Shown here piece after piece: positions 27,657 through 36,196 of a stretch of 64,000 bases of DNA. Made by a program: the position numbers and the translations under genes. Numbering within the stretch: the stretch's first letter is position 1; the number at the start of each line of letters is the position of its first letter. This DNA comes from Brachybacterium fresconis (lineage in GTDB: Bacteria; Actinomycetota; Actinomycetes; Actinomycetales; Dermabacteraceae), in the NCBI RefSeq assembly GCF_017876515.1, contig NZ_JAGIOC010000001.1:3224001-3288000 (forward strand), in the 5' to 3' direction. The notes below the pieces were generated by a model. The model ran no database searches. It was not told where the DNA came from and worked only from the letters and a program-made list of their open reading frames with translations.

Positions 27657-28837
27657 CGTGTGCCTCCCGGGGCATCGAAGCGGACATCGAGGGTGAAGGT
27701 GCCGTCCTCGCGATGGGTGCTCAGGGTGGCGCGCGGGCCCAGGCGCTCGCGCATCCCGGTCAGCCCGCTGCCCTCGTGCACCTCGCGGGGGCCAGGGGCG
27801 CCGTCGTTGACCAGGGTGACTCCGGACGGGTGCAGGCTGATCATCACGGTCGACGGATCCCCGTGGCGCAGGATGTTGGTGCCTCCCTCGCGCAGCACCC
27901 ACGCGGCGGTGCCCGCGTGCCGGGCCGGGACGTCCTCGGCGTCGCCCTCGATCGTGACCGTCGCGTGCGCCGAGCGCAGCAGGGATGCGGTGCCGCGCAG
28001 CTCGGTGGCCAGGTCCGCCTCCCGGTAGCCGCGCACCAGAGCCCGGATCTCCGCCAGGGAGGTGCGGGCGATCTGCGCCGCTTCGCGGCCGTGCTCGACG
28101 GCGCGGGGATCCTGCCGCTCGGCCAGCTGCGCCACCAGTTCGGCCTTCACCGCGATCACCGAGAGGTCGCGCCCGGTCACGTCGTGCAGGTCCCGGGCGA
28201 AGCGCAGCCGCTCCTCCGCGACGGCGAGCTGGGCCTGCGCCTGGCGGGCGGTGTCGAGCTCGCGCACCATCGCGGCCAGCCACAGCGACAGCCGGGTCAT
28301 GATCACCGCGGCGACCACGAGCGTGGCGGGAGAGATCGCCTCGGTGAGAGATCCCGACAGCGCGGCCGCCACCGCCCCGAAGATCAGCGTGCACGCCATC
28401 CCGATCTCCCAGCGCCACCGGATGGCTGCGGTGGTGACCAGCAGGGACAGCGAGATGAGCAGCAGGCGGGGATCTGCGCCGCCGAGCAGGACCGTCCCCG
28501 TGATCAGCACCGAGGGCGCGCCCGTGGCCGCGAGGGTGAGATCGGTGGGGAGGCGACCCACCTGGGGCAGGTCCCACCGGTCCCGGGCGGTGGAGGGCTC
28601 GGCCGCGGCCCAGACGGCGAGGGCGCGCCACCCCGACCAGGCGCCCAGGCCGATCTGAAGGGTCACGGCCGCTGAGGAGATCGGGTCGGCGGCGAAGGCC
28701 TGCGGGACGCTGAGGCCGGCGAACAGCGCGACGCCCAGCGGGAGCATCACCAGCACCCCGACGACGGACCATGCCGTATAGGCGAAGAAGACGCTCCACT
28801 GGCGGCCCAGGGTGCTGTCGCCGAGGGTGGTGTCCAC
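27653..28837 (-). CDS. sensor histidine kinase, NarL/DesK type
   Basis: A 394-residue membrane kinase. About five to six hydrophobic segments fill residues 15-190. The HisKA_3 dimerisation motif F-A-R-D-L-H-D-V-T-G-R-D-L-S has the phospho-acceptor His218. The ATPase domain includes an N-box (E-G-G-T-N-I-L-R-H) and G-S-G-L-T-G-M-R-E-R-L. The GTG start is fixed by AGGAGG six bases upstream. It is the first gene of a two-gene unit with the LuxR-type regulator. No separate sensor domain is visible, so signals are probably sensed in the membrane. Confidence 0.93.
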   Translation of the reverse strand: MDTTLGDSTLGRQWSVFFAYTAWSVVGVLVMLPLGVALFAGLSVPQAFAADPISSAAVTLQIGLGAWSGWRALAVWAAAEPSTARDRWDLPQVGRLPTDLTLAATGAPSVLITGTVLLGGADPRLLLISLSLLVTTAAIRWRWEIGMACTLIFGAVAAALSGSLTEAISPATLVVAAVIMTRLSLWLAAMVRELDTARQAQAQLAVAEERLRFARDLHDVTGRDLSVIAVKAELVAQLAERQDPRAVEHGREAAQIARTSLAEIRALVRGYREADLATELRGTASLLRSAHATVTIEGDAEDVPARHAGTAAWVLREGGTNILRHGDPSTVMISLHPSGVTLVNDGAPGPREVHEGSGLTGMRERLGPRATLSTHREDGTFTLDVRFDAPGGTR

Positions 28838-28895
28838 GTCTGTCCTCCTGGGGTGGTCGCAGGGAGCCTATCGGAGCCGGGGCGAGCAGGAGACC

Positions 28896-29423
28896 TCAGA
28901 CGATGGCGCCGAGGAACAGGCTGCCGAAGACGCCGAAGACGGCACCCCAGAGGATGATCGAGATGCCCATCCACAGGTAGACCTTCCCGCGAGCGGCGCC
29001 GAGGGCGACCAGGGCGGGGCCGGAGAGCTGCGAGGCGACGACGATCGGGCCCAGCAGGCACACGCCGGGCACGCCGTACTTGTCCAGTGCTGCAGCGACC
29101 TTCGCGCGGAACCGGGACGGCCGGCGCTCCGCCGGCGCCTTCTCCGCTGCTGCGAGCTCGCCCCGGCGCCGGCCCAGGCCCGAGGCGACGGCGTCCCGCG
29201 CCCGAGAGCTCAGGGCGATCGCGGCGAAGGTGGCGATCAGATTCCCGATCACGGCCGCGGGGATCGCCAGCGCCGGGTGGATGCCGAGGCTGGTGCCCAG
29301 GAAGCTGCCGAGGTAGGACTCGATGAAGGGGATCGCGCCGACGGGCACGAGGACGAGGGTCTGCAGCCACGGGTCGAGGCCGGAGACGAGGGTGTGGAGC
29401 TGGGCGAGGAGGTCCTGGAACAT
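28896..29423 (-). CDS. small multidrug-export family membrane protein
   Basis: A 175-residue membrane protein similar to the small multidrug-export protein family (Sm_multidrug_ex). It has a first amphipathic helix, then G-A-I-P-F-I-E-S-Y-L-G-S-F-L-G, a conserved glycine/acid-rich re-entrant pattern, another helix near 65-85, an Arg-rich cytosolic loop, and a pair of C-terminal helices. The family name comes from limited evidence, so actual transport is unproven. The ATG at 29423 has AAAGGA upstream; a longer frame extends upstream but lacks such a site. It is upstream of the kinase operon with a 58-base gap and may be co-transcribed. Confidence 0.75.
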   Translation of the reverse strand: MFQDLLAQLHTLVSGLDPWLQTLVLVPVGAIPFIESYLGSFLGTSLGIHPALAIPAAVIGNLIATFAAIALSSRARDAVASGLGRRRGELAAAEKAPAERRPSRFRAKVAAALDKYGVPGVCLLGPIVVASQLSGPALVALGAARGKVYLWMGISIILWGAVFGVFGSLFLGAIV

Positions 29424-29648
29424 GGCGGGAATCCTTTCGGTGGATGATGTCTCCAGTGTTCCGAGGACCGGGGCCGGCCAGTAGGGCGAGGGGTCACCGG
29501 CGCCGATGGGTCGTGCATGCATCACCCATGAGAAATGTCAGGGCGCGTGTCGTCCCGGAGCCGCGGGCGGGCCGCACCGGATCTGCCGCGGGTCCCGGAA
29601 TCAGAAATTGAGCTGACGTGCTGGCCAGGACGCGATACACCTGGGGTC
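29424..29648. other. divergent intergenic region
   Basis: Between the small export protein gene and the ABC-F gene. Promoters for both are expected; TACACC (29636-29641) seven bases before the ABC-F ATG is a candidate -10. No gene is seen. Confidence 0.4.
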
Positions 29649-31322
29649 ATGGCATACCTCGACATCGCGGGCATCGACTACACGCTGGCCGACGGCAGAC
29701 CCTTGCTGCGCGACGTCTCCTTCCGGGTGGGAGAAGCCGCACGAGTCGCCCTCATCGGTGCCAACGGCGCCGGCAAGACCACCCTGCTGCGCCTCATCAC
29801 CGGCGATCTGGCCCCGGATTCCGGGGCCATCACCCAGGACGGGACCCTGGGAGTCATGCGCCAGTTCCTCGCCGGCGGCACGGTGCGCGAGCTGCTGCTG
29901 TCGGTGGCTCCGCCGGCCCTGCGGCGGGCGGGAGAGGCCGTGGACCGGGCGGAGCGGGCGATGGAGCGGACGGCCTCGACGACGTCGCAGATGGAGTACG
30001 CGAATGCCCTCACCGCCTGGGGCGAGGTCGGCGGATACGAGGCCGAGGTCCTCTGGGACGTCTGCACGGTCGCAGCCCTCGGCGCGACGTTCGAGGGCTG
30101 TCGGGACCGTCCCGTCCCGTCGCTGTCCGGCGGGGAGCAGAAGCGGCTCGCCCTGGAGGCCCTGCTGCGCGGGCCCGACGAGATGCTGCTGCTGGACGAG
30201 CCGGACAACTTCCTGGACGTGCCCGGCAAGCGCTGGCTCGAGGAGCGCCTGGTCGAGTCCGGCAAGAGCGTGCTGTACGTCAGCCACGACCGCGAACTGC
30301 TCGCCCGGACCGCGACCGCGATCGTCACGCTCGAGCTGGGCGGGGCCGGGAACACCGCCTGGACGCATGCGGGCGGCTTCGCGACCTACCAGGAGGCGCG
30401 CGAGAAGCGATTCGAGCGGCTCGAGGAGCTGCGTCGACGCTGGGACGAGGAGCAGACGAAGCTGCGCGACCTGGTGCAGATGTACAAGCAGAAGGCCGCC
30501 TACAACTCCGACATGACCTCCCGGTATCGCGCGGCGCAGACCCGGCTGGCCCGTTTCGAGGAGGCCGGGCCGCCGCAGGCCGTCCCGCGCGAGCAGAAGC
30601 TCGGCATGCGCCTGCGCGGTGGTCGCACGGGCAAGCGCGCGATCGTGTGCGAGGACCTCGAGCTGACGGATCTCATGCTCCCCTTCGACCTCGAGGTCCG
30701 CTTCGGCGACCGGGTCGCCGTGCTGGGCTCCAACGGATCGGGCAAGTCCCACTTCCTGCGGCTGCTCGCCGCCGGGGGCAGCGATCCCGAGCCCGAGCAC
30801 CTCCCGGTCTCCGACGTGCCGATCGACCCCGTGGAGCACACGGGCACGGCCCGGCTCGGGGCCCGGGTGCGCCCCGGCTGGTTCGCGCAGACCCACGGTC
30901 GGGCCGACCTCGCCGGACGGACCCTGCTGTCGATCCTGCACCGCGGGGACGAGCACCGCGCGGGCAGGCCCCGGGAGGAGGCCGCCCGGGTGCTGGCGCG
31001 CTACGAGCTCGCACGCGCCGCCGAGCAGACCTTCGACTCGCTCTCCGGCGGCCAGCAGGCGCGCTTCCAGATCCTCCTGCTCGAACTGGGCGGCGCGACC
31101 CTGCTGCTGCTCGATGAGCCCACCGACAACCTCGATCTCGAATCCGCCGAGGCGCTCCAGCAGGCCCTCGCCACCTTCGAGGGGACCGTCGTCTCGGTCA
31201 CCCACGATCGCTGGTTCGTCCGGGACGTCGACCGGTTCCTGATCTTCGGCGGGGACGGGGAGGTCTACGAGTCCGACGTGCCCGTCTGGGACGAGGGCCG
31301 GGTGGCACGCCCTCGTGCGTGA
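29649..31322 (+). CDS. ABC-F family ATPase
   Basis: A 557-residue protein with two fused ABC ATPase domains and no membrane segments. Domain 1 has Walker A G-A-N-G-A-G-K-T-T, signature L-S-G-G-E-Q-K-R and Walker B L-L-L-D-E-P. Domain 2 has G-S-N-G-S-G-K-S-H, L-S-G-G-Q-Q-A-R-F and L-L-L-L-D-E-P. The linker (about residues 245-330) is charged and helical, like the P-site tRNA interaction motif. ABC-F proteins act on ribosomes, either in translation control or in antibiotic resistance. The second Walker A ends Ser-His, not Ser-Thr/Thr-Leu. The ATG is chosen for the M-A-Y-L-D-I-A-G start; the frame is open further upstream. Confidence 0.92.
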   Translation: MAYLDIAGIDYTLADGRPLLRDVSFRVGEAARVALIGANGAGKTTLLRLITGDLAPDSGAITQDGTLGVMRQFLAGGTVRELLLSVAPPALRRAGEAVDRAERAMERTASTTSQMEYANALTAWGEVGGYEAEVLWDVCTVAALGATFEGCRDRPVPSLSGGEQKRLALEALLRGPDEMLLLDEPDNFLDVPGKRWLEERLVESGKSVLYVSHDRELLARTATAIVTLELGGAGNTAWTHAGGFATYQEAREKRFERLEELRRRWDEEQTKLRDLVQMYKQKAAYNSDMTSRYRAAQTRLARFEEAGPPQAVPREQKLGMRLRGGRTGKRAIVCEDLELTDLMLPFDLEVRFGDRVAVLGSNGSGKSHFLRLLAAGGSDPEPEHLPVSDVPIDPVEHTGTARLGARVRPGWFAQTHGRADLAGRTLLSILHRGDEHRAGRPREEAARVLARYELARAAEQTFDSLSGGQQARFQILLLELGGATLLLLDEPTDNLDLESAEALQQALATFEGTVVSVTHDRWFVRDVDRFLIFGGDGEVYESDVPVWDEGRVARPRA

Positions 31323-31417
31323 TCCCGTCCACACCCTCGGCCGCAGGTCTGTGAGGTTTGTTGCGGCAGATGAACCCATGCTTCGGCTCGAGCGGCCCGC
31401 GATGCTTGAATCCTGAG

Positions 31418-32434
31418 GTGATCACTCTCGATGGCCTCACGAAGGTCTTTCCCGCACCCGGCGGGGGAGACCCCGTCGTCGCGCTCGACGGGATCGACCT
31501 CCAGCTCGACGCCGGCCGCGTCCACGGCATCGTCGGCCGCTCCGGCGCCGGCAAGTCCACCCTCATCCGCTGCCTGACCGGACTGGAGAAGCCCACCTCC
31601 GGTCGGGTCGAGGTCGACGGCACCGATGTGGCCGCGCTCGAGGGCGGCGCCCTGCGCGCCGCCCGCCGCAACATCGGCATGGTCTTCCAGCACGCGAACC
31701 TGCTGGACTCCCGCACCGCCGCCCAGAACATCTCCCACCCGCTCGAGATCGCCGGGGTGCCCCGTGCCGAGCGGCAGCGCCGCGTCGCCGAGCTGGTCGA
31801 GATCGTCGGTCTCAGCGGACGCGAGCACAACTACCCCGCTCAGCTCTCCGGCGGCCAGATCCAGCGCGTCGGCATCGCCCGCGGCCTGGCCGCAGAACCG
31901 AAGGTGCTGCTGTGCGACGAGCCCACCAGCGCGCTCGACGGCTCCACCACCCACCAGATCCTGACGCTGATCAGCGACCTGCGCGAGCGGCTCGGGATCA
32001 CCGTCGTGGTCATCACCCATGAGATGGCCGTGGTGCGCGAGGTCTGCGACACCGTGACGCTGCTGCAGGACGGCCGGGTCACCCAGACCGGGGACCTGCT
32101 GGACGTGGCCGCGGATCCGCACGGCGCGCTCTCGGCCGAGCTGATCCCGCTGCCGCCCGCCCCCACCGGCATCGAAGCCCTCGTCGTCAACTGCGACTAC
32201 GGCGATTCCCCGACCATCCGCACCAGCGACGACCTCGTGCGTCGGGCCGAGACCTACGAGGCCGCCGCGACCATCGTCGCCGGGACCATCGAGACCATCA
32301 GCGGCCGCCAGGTCGGCCGCGTCCAGCTGGCGCTGCGCAACTATTCCGGCGCGCCCATCAGCCGGGAGGGCCTGGACGCCTTCCTGCGCGAGCTCGAGGG
32401 CGAAGGCGTCGTGACCAAGGAGGTGACGGCCTGA
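31418..32434 (+). CDS. metN: methionine ABC transporter ATP-binding protein
   Basis: A 338-residue MetN. The ATPase core has Walker A G-R-S-G-A-G-K-S-T, the M-V-F-Q-H-A-N-L-L Q-loop, signature L-S-G-G-Q-I-Q-R and Walker B L-L-C-D-E-P-T-S-A-L-D. Residues about 260-338 are the NIL/ACT-like domain that binds methionine and slows transport. The GTG at 31418 lies exactly six bases after TTGAAT (31406-31411), so I prefer it to an earlier ATG; the protein then begins V-I-T-L-D-G-L-T-K-V-F. The stop overlaps the metI start (TGATG). No SAM riboswitch is visible upstream. Confidence 0.93.
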   Translation: MITLDGLTKVFPAPGGGDPVVALDGIDLQLDAGRVHGIVGRSGAGKSTLIRCLTGLEKPTSGRVEVDGTDVAALEGGALRAARRNIGMVFQHANLLDSRTAAQNISHPLEIAGVPRAERQRRVAELVEIVGLSGREHNYPAQLSGGQIQRVGIARGLAAEPKVLLCDEPTSALDGSTTHQILTLISDLRERLGITVVVITHEMAVVREVCDTVTLLQDGRVTQTGDLLDVAADPHGALSAELIPLPPAPTGIEALVVNCDYGDSPTIRTSDDLVRRAETYEAAATIVAGTIETISGRQVGRVQLALRNYSGAPISREGLDAFLRELEGEGVVTKEVTA

Positions 32435-33126
32435 TGGAGTGGCTCCAGAACCCGGTGTTCACCACCTGGGACTCCAACACGAGCTTGTGGTCGAACGCCC
32501 TGATCACGCTCTACATGACCGCCGGCACGATGGTCTTCGCGACCCTGGTGGGCCTGCCGCTGGGGATCCTTCTGTTCGAGACCGAGAAGGCCCGAGGTTC
32601 CCTGGCCCTCTGGGCGAATCGCATCGTGGGATTCGTGGTGAACGTCGGGCGCTCCTTCCCGTTCATCATCCTGATCATCGCGCTGATCCCCGTGACGCGC
32701 TTCGTGGTCGGTCGCGTGACCGGACCGAACGCGGCGATGTTCGCCCTGACGATCTCGGCGATCCCGTTCCTGGCCCGGTTGATCGAGATCAACCTCCGCG
32801 AGATCTCCGCCGGGAAGATCGAGGCGACCCAGATGATGGGTGCCTCGCGCTGGCAGGTGATCCGTCAGGTCCTGCTGCCCGAGGCGCTCCCGGGCATCAT
32901 CGGCACCCTCACCACCACCACGATCACCGTGATCGGCTACACCGCCATGGCGGGGGTGATCGGCGGCAAGGGGCTCGGGGACCTCGCCACCCGGATGGGG
33001 TACCAGAGCTACGACAACGTCGTGATGGTCGCGACCGTGCTGCTGCTGATCGTCATGGTCATCGCCGTCCAATCGCTCGGCTCGTCGCTGGCGAAGGCGG
33101 TCGACCACCGCGCCCGACAGTCCTGA
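32434..33126 (+). CDS. metI: methionine ABC transporter permease
   Basis: A 230-residue permease with five predicted helices. The EAA loop region (A-T-Q-M-M-G-A-S-R-W-Q-V-I-R-Q-V-L-L-P-E-A) matches MetI, and G-Y-T-A-M-A-G-V-I-G-G-K-G-L-G-D-L-A is the typical late segment. Together with metN and metQ it imports methionine, either enantiomer in known systems. It overlaps metN by one base. Confidence 0.94.
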   Translation: MEWLQNPVFTTWDSNTSLWSNALITLYMTAGTMVFATLVGLPLGILLFETEKARGSLALWANRIVGFVVNVGRSFPFIILIIALIPVTRFVVGRVTGPNAAMFALTISAIPFLARLIEINLREISAGKIEATQMMGASRWQVIRQVLLPEALPGIIGTLTTTTITVIGYTAMAGVIGGKGLGDLATRMGYQSYDNVVMVATVLLLIVMVIAVQSLGSSLAKAVDHRARQS

Positions 33127-33180
33127 CCGCCGGCCCTCGGTGCCCCGCCCCTCGATCCCTCTGCATCCCAGGAGATACCC

Positions 33181-34026
33181 ATGAACGCATTCCCCCGCCG
33201 CACCCTGTTCGCCGCCGGCGCCGGCCTCGGCACCCTCGCCCTGGCCGCCTGCGGCGCCGGTGAACCCGAGGCCCCCGAGGAAGTGGACGGCGTCACGAAG
33301 CTCGACGTCGGGGCCACGCCCGCGCCCCATGGGGAGATCCTCCAGTTCATCCAGGACAACCTCGCCGCGGACGCCGGCCTCGAGCTGACGATCACCACCT
33401 ACACGGATTACCAGATCCCCAACCAGGCGCTGAACGACGGCGACCTCGACGCCAACTACTACCAGACGCCCAACTTCCTGCAGTCCCAGGAGGAGGAGAA
33501 GGGCTACGACTTCCACGGCTTCGACGGCGTGCACATCGAGCCGATGGGCCTGTACTCCGCGACCATCACCAGCCTGGACGAGCTGGCCGACGGCGATGAG
33601 ATCGCCATCGCGAGCGACCCCGCCAATCGCGGCCGCGGCCTCAGCCTGCTGGCCGACAACGGCGTGATCACCCTCGCCGAGGGCGTCGAGTCGGTCGAAG
33701 CGACCACGGCCGACATCGAGGACAACCCCAAGAACCTGGAGTTCACGGAGATCGAGGCCGCGCAGATCCCCCGCACGCTCTCCGACTTCGCCGCGGGCGT
33801 CGTCAACGGCAACTACGCCCTCGACGCGGGGCTGAAGCCCTCCGAGGAGGCCATCGTGCTCGAGAGCAGTGGTGAGGAGAGCCCGTACTCGAACATGCTG
33901 GTATGCCGCGAGGCCGACAAGGACAACGCCGGCATCGTGGCCCTCGACGAGCTGCTGCACAGCGACGAGGTCAAGGCGTTCATCGAGGAGACCTACACCG
34001 ACGGATCCGTCCTGCCCGCCTTCTGA
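33181..34026 (+). CDS. metQ: methionine-binding lipoprotein (NlpA/MetQ family)
   Basis: A 281-residue solute-binding lipoprotein. Signal peptide M-N-A-F-P-R-R-T-L-F, hydrophobic stretch, and lipobox L-A-A-C with Cys23. The body has the NlpA pattern: T-P-A-P-H-G-E-I-L at the first strand, Y-T-D-Y-Q-I-P-N-Q-A-L-N-D-G-D-L-D-A-N-Y-Y-Q-T near 75-98, and I-A-S-D-P-A-N-R-G-R-G-L near 140. It delivers methionine to MetNI. The 54-base gap after metI contains AGGAG before the ATG. Confidence 0.94.
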   Translation: MNAFPRRTLFAAGAGLGTLALAACGAGEPEAPEEVDGVTKLDVGATPAPHGEILQFIQDNLAADAGLELTITTYTDYQIPNQALNDGDLDANYYQTPNFLQSQEEEKGYDFHGFDGVHIEPMGLYSATITSLDELADGDEIAIASDPANRGRGLSLLADNGVITLAEGVESVEATTADIEDNPKNLEFTEIEAAQIPRTLSDFAAGVVNGNYALDAGLKPSEEAIVLESSGEESPYSNMLVCREADKDNAGIVALDELLHSDEVKAFIEETYTDGSVLPAF

Positions 34027-34027
34027 G

Positions 34028-34033
34028 TAACCT
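34028..34033 (+). promoter_or_regulatory. -10 box of the SDR gene (leaderless)
   Basis: TAACCT lies exactly six bases before the ATG at 34040 and overlaps the few bases after the metQ stop; the SDR gene therefore may have its own leaderless transcript. Confidence 0.55.
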
Positions 34034-34039
34034 GGGGCC

Positions 34040-34828
34040 ATGTCGCGCCTGAAGGATCCCGCCCGCCTGCTCGCCGGACGCCGTGCCCTGATCACCGGAG
34101 CCAGCCGCGGGATCGGGGCCGACATCGCCCGGGCCTGCGCCGCAGCCGGCGCCGATCTGGTGCTGACCGCTCGCGATGCCACCGCGCTCGAGGAGACCGC
34201 CGGCCGGCTCGGCGCGGAGCACGACGTGCGCACCGCGGTGCTGGCGGCGGACCTCGCCGACCCCGCGGTGCCCGAGACCCTCTGGCAGGAGGCCTCGGCG
34301 GCTCTCGACGGCCCCGAGGGGCTGGACGTGCTGGTCAACAACGCCGGCCTCTCCCATCCGGAGACGGTCGACCAGCTCGAGGCCGCGCACTTCGACGAGA
34401 CCCTCCAGGTGAACCTGAGGGCCCCGGCGCTGCTCGCCGCCCGCGCCGGCACGGCCATGGCGCGTGCCGGCGGCGGCGCCGTCGTCACCATCGCCTCCGC
34501 CGCGGCGCTGCGTCCCCTCGCGGAGCACTACTCCTACTCGGTCGCCAAGGCCGGCCTGGTGATGGCCACCCGCACCCTCGCCCTCGAGCTCGGGGACCGC
34601 GGGGTGCGGGCCAACTCGATCTGCCCCACCATCGTGCTCACGGACATGGGCCAGCAGGTCTGGGGCGATCACCCCGACAAGGCCGCGCCGATGCTCGCCC
34701 GGATCCCGCAGGACCGCTTCGCCCAGCCGCACGAGGTCTCCGACGTCGCCGTCTGGCTCGCCTCCGACGCCGCCTCCATGGTCAACGGCGCGGAGATCCC
34801 GGTCGACGGCGGGTACCTGGTCAGCTGA
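34040..34828 (+). CDS. short-chain dehydrogenase/reductase
   Basis: A 262-residue Rossmann-fold oxidoreductase. The cofactor motif is T-G-A-S-R-G-I-G-A-D near residue 20, the N-N-A-G motif is near 98, the catalytic Ser is in T-I-A-S-A-A and Tyr/Lys in Y-S-Y-S-V-A-K near 165-170. The C-terminus has the N-G-A-E-I-P-V-D-G-G-Y pattern. Arg in A-S-R-G near the loop suggests NADP(H). The substrate is not clear; family members act on polyols and sugar acids. It follows metQ by 13 bases but seems independently expressed. Confidence 0.88.
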   Translation: MSRLKDPARLLAGRRALITGASRGIGADIARACAAAGADLVLTARDATALEETAGRLGAEHDVRTAVLAADLADPAVPETLWQEASAALDGPEGLDVLVNNAGLSHPETVDQLEAAHFDETLQVNLRAPALLAARAGTAMARAGGGAVVTIASAAALRPLAEHYSYSVAKAGLVMATRTLALELGDRGVRANSICPTIVLTDMGQQVWGDHPDKAAPMLARIPQDRFAQPHEVSDVAVWLASDAASMVNGAEIPVDGGYLVS

Positions 34829-34849
34829 GAATCTGCTGGGTCGCGGAGG

Positions 34850-36043
34850 TCAGCGGCGCAGCGCCGGATGCCCGGCCCGGCCACTGGCCTGCGCGAGCGC
34901 GTCCTGGACCGCGTAGTAGGCACTCTTGCGGGTGTAGTCCTCCCACATCACGGTCGCCGCGCCCTGGCCCTCGAAGGTCACCGGCACCCACGAGTAGGTG
35001 TCCACGAAACCCCAGAGCGTCAGGGAGGTGCAGCCGACGGCCGCCAGCGCCCCCTCGGTCATGCGCCAGTAGTAGTCGGCCTGCTTCGCCAGCTGCTCCT
35101 CGGTGGGCTCGGCGCCGTCGGGCAGGTCCATGCGCACGTCGAGCTCGGTGATGGCGGTCTCCAGCCCCAGGTCGGCGAAGCGCTCCAGGTTCTCGACGAG
35201 CCCTCCGGGGAAGCCGTAGCGGATCGACAGGTGCCCCTGGGTGGAGAAGCCGTGCACGGGGACGCCGTCGGCCAGCAGGTCCTGGACCAGGGCGTAGTAG
35301 GCGTCGGACTTCGCATTGACGCCCTCGACGTTGTAGTCGTTGACGTACAGCCTCGCCTGCGGATCGGCCGCATGGGCCCAGCGGAAGGCGTCGGCGATGA
35401 TGCCGGGCCCCAGCTCGCGGATCCAGATGTTCTCGCTCTCGCGCAGGGCGCCGTCCTCGGTGAAGATCTCGTTGGCCACGTCCCACTGCTGGATGTGGCC
35501 TGCATAGCGGCCGACGACGGTGTCGATGTGGTCCTTGAGGATCGTGCGCAGCTCCTCCGGGCCGAACTCGCCCTCCTCGAGCCAGGCGGGGTTCTGGCTG
35601 TGCCACAGCAGCGTGTGGCCGCGCACCACCTGCCCGTGGCGGCGGGCGAAGTCCATGATCGCGTCCGCGGCGGCGAAGGCGTAGGTGTCGCGCTCCGGGC
35701 GCAGGAAGCTCCACTTCATCTGGTTCTCCGCCGACAGCGAGGTGAACTCCTGGCCCAGCAGCTCGCGATAGGTCTCGTCGTCCGTGAACGGCGGGGGATA
35801 GGGCTGGCTGGCGTGGTGCCCGCCGCCCGCCACGGCGGAGCCGATCTCGATCTCGCCCCCGGCCGCCCACGCCAGGTCGTCCTTCTTCGCGAGGCCCGGA
35901 GGGGTCCGCTCCCCGTTCCCGGGTGGGCCTGCGTTCCCGGGCGGGCCCGCGTTCCCGGGCGGGGCCGCGGACGCGGCGCCCCCGGCGGCGAGGGAGGTGG
36001 CGGCGGTGACTGCTCCGACGGTGAGGATCTGGCGGCGCTTCAT
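34850..36043 (-). CDS. secreted endo-1,4-beta-xylanase, GH10
   Basis: A 397-residue enzyme. The signal peptide (MKRRQILTVG, then Ala-rich to A-S-A-A near residue 26) has a twin-arginine look. A short linker of repeated G-P-P-G-N units follows. The GH10 barrel has the acid/base Glu192 in W-D-V-A-N-E and nucleophile Glu300 in I-T-E-L-D-V; H-T-L-L-W-H near 143 and S-L-T-L-W-G-F-V-D near 345 are also typical. It cleaves xylan outside the cell. No carbohydrate-binding module is present. AAGGAG lies before the ATG. Its promoter is flanked by GAAANNTTTC sites, so it is probably repressed until xylan sugars appear. Confidence 0.95.
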   Translation of the reverse strand: MKRRQILTVGAVTAATSLAAGGAASAAPPGNAGPPGNAGPPGNGERTPPGLAKKDDLAWAAGGEIEIGSAVAGGGHHASQPYPPPFTDDETYRELLGQEFTSLSAENQMKWSFLRPERDTYAFAAADAIMDFARRHGQVVRGHTLLWHSQNPAWLEEGEFGPEELRTILKDHIDTVVGRYAGHIQQWDVANEIFTEDGALRESENIWIRELGPGIIADAFRWAHAADPQARLYVNDYNVEGVNAKSDAYYALVQDLLADGVPVHGFSTQGHLSIRYGFPGGLVENLERFADLGLETAITELDVRMDLPDGAEPTEEQLAKQADYYWRMTEGALAAVGCTSLTLWGFVDTYSWVPVTFEGQGAATVMWEDYTRKSAYYAVQDALAQASGRAGHPALRR

Positions 36044-36060
36044 GACGTCTCCTTCGACTT

Positions 36061-36122
36061 CGAAACATTTCGTTTCGTTTCGACGTGCGGTGAGCGTATG
36101 GTACGCATCACAGCACCGTCAA
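36061..36122 (-). promoter_or_regulatory. xylanase promoter and operator
   Basis: On the minus strand, TTGACG (36122-36117) and TACGCT (36098-36093) are 18 bases apart. Downstream, in the leader, CGAAACATTTCG (36061-36072) is an inverted repeat of CGAAA/TTTCG. A related site GAAAACTTTC occurs at 36159-36168 on the other side of the promoter, 97 bases centre to centre. LacI-family regulators of carbohydrate genes bind such sites. Confidence 0.6.
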
Positions 36123-36196
36123 GGATGACGTCGCCGCCAGATCCTCACGGCAGGGACAGAAAACTTTCGGTCGAGCGCTGCCGTCGCCCCCGGATC

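Noticed and set aside
31323..31417. Possible SAM riboswitch before metN
   Set aside because: Only 95 bases, no SAM-I-like helices and the promoter geometry suggests a leaderless mRNA.
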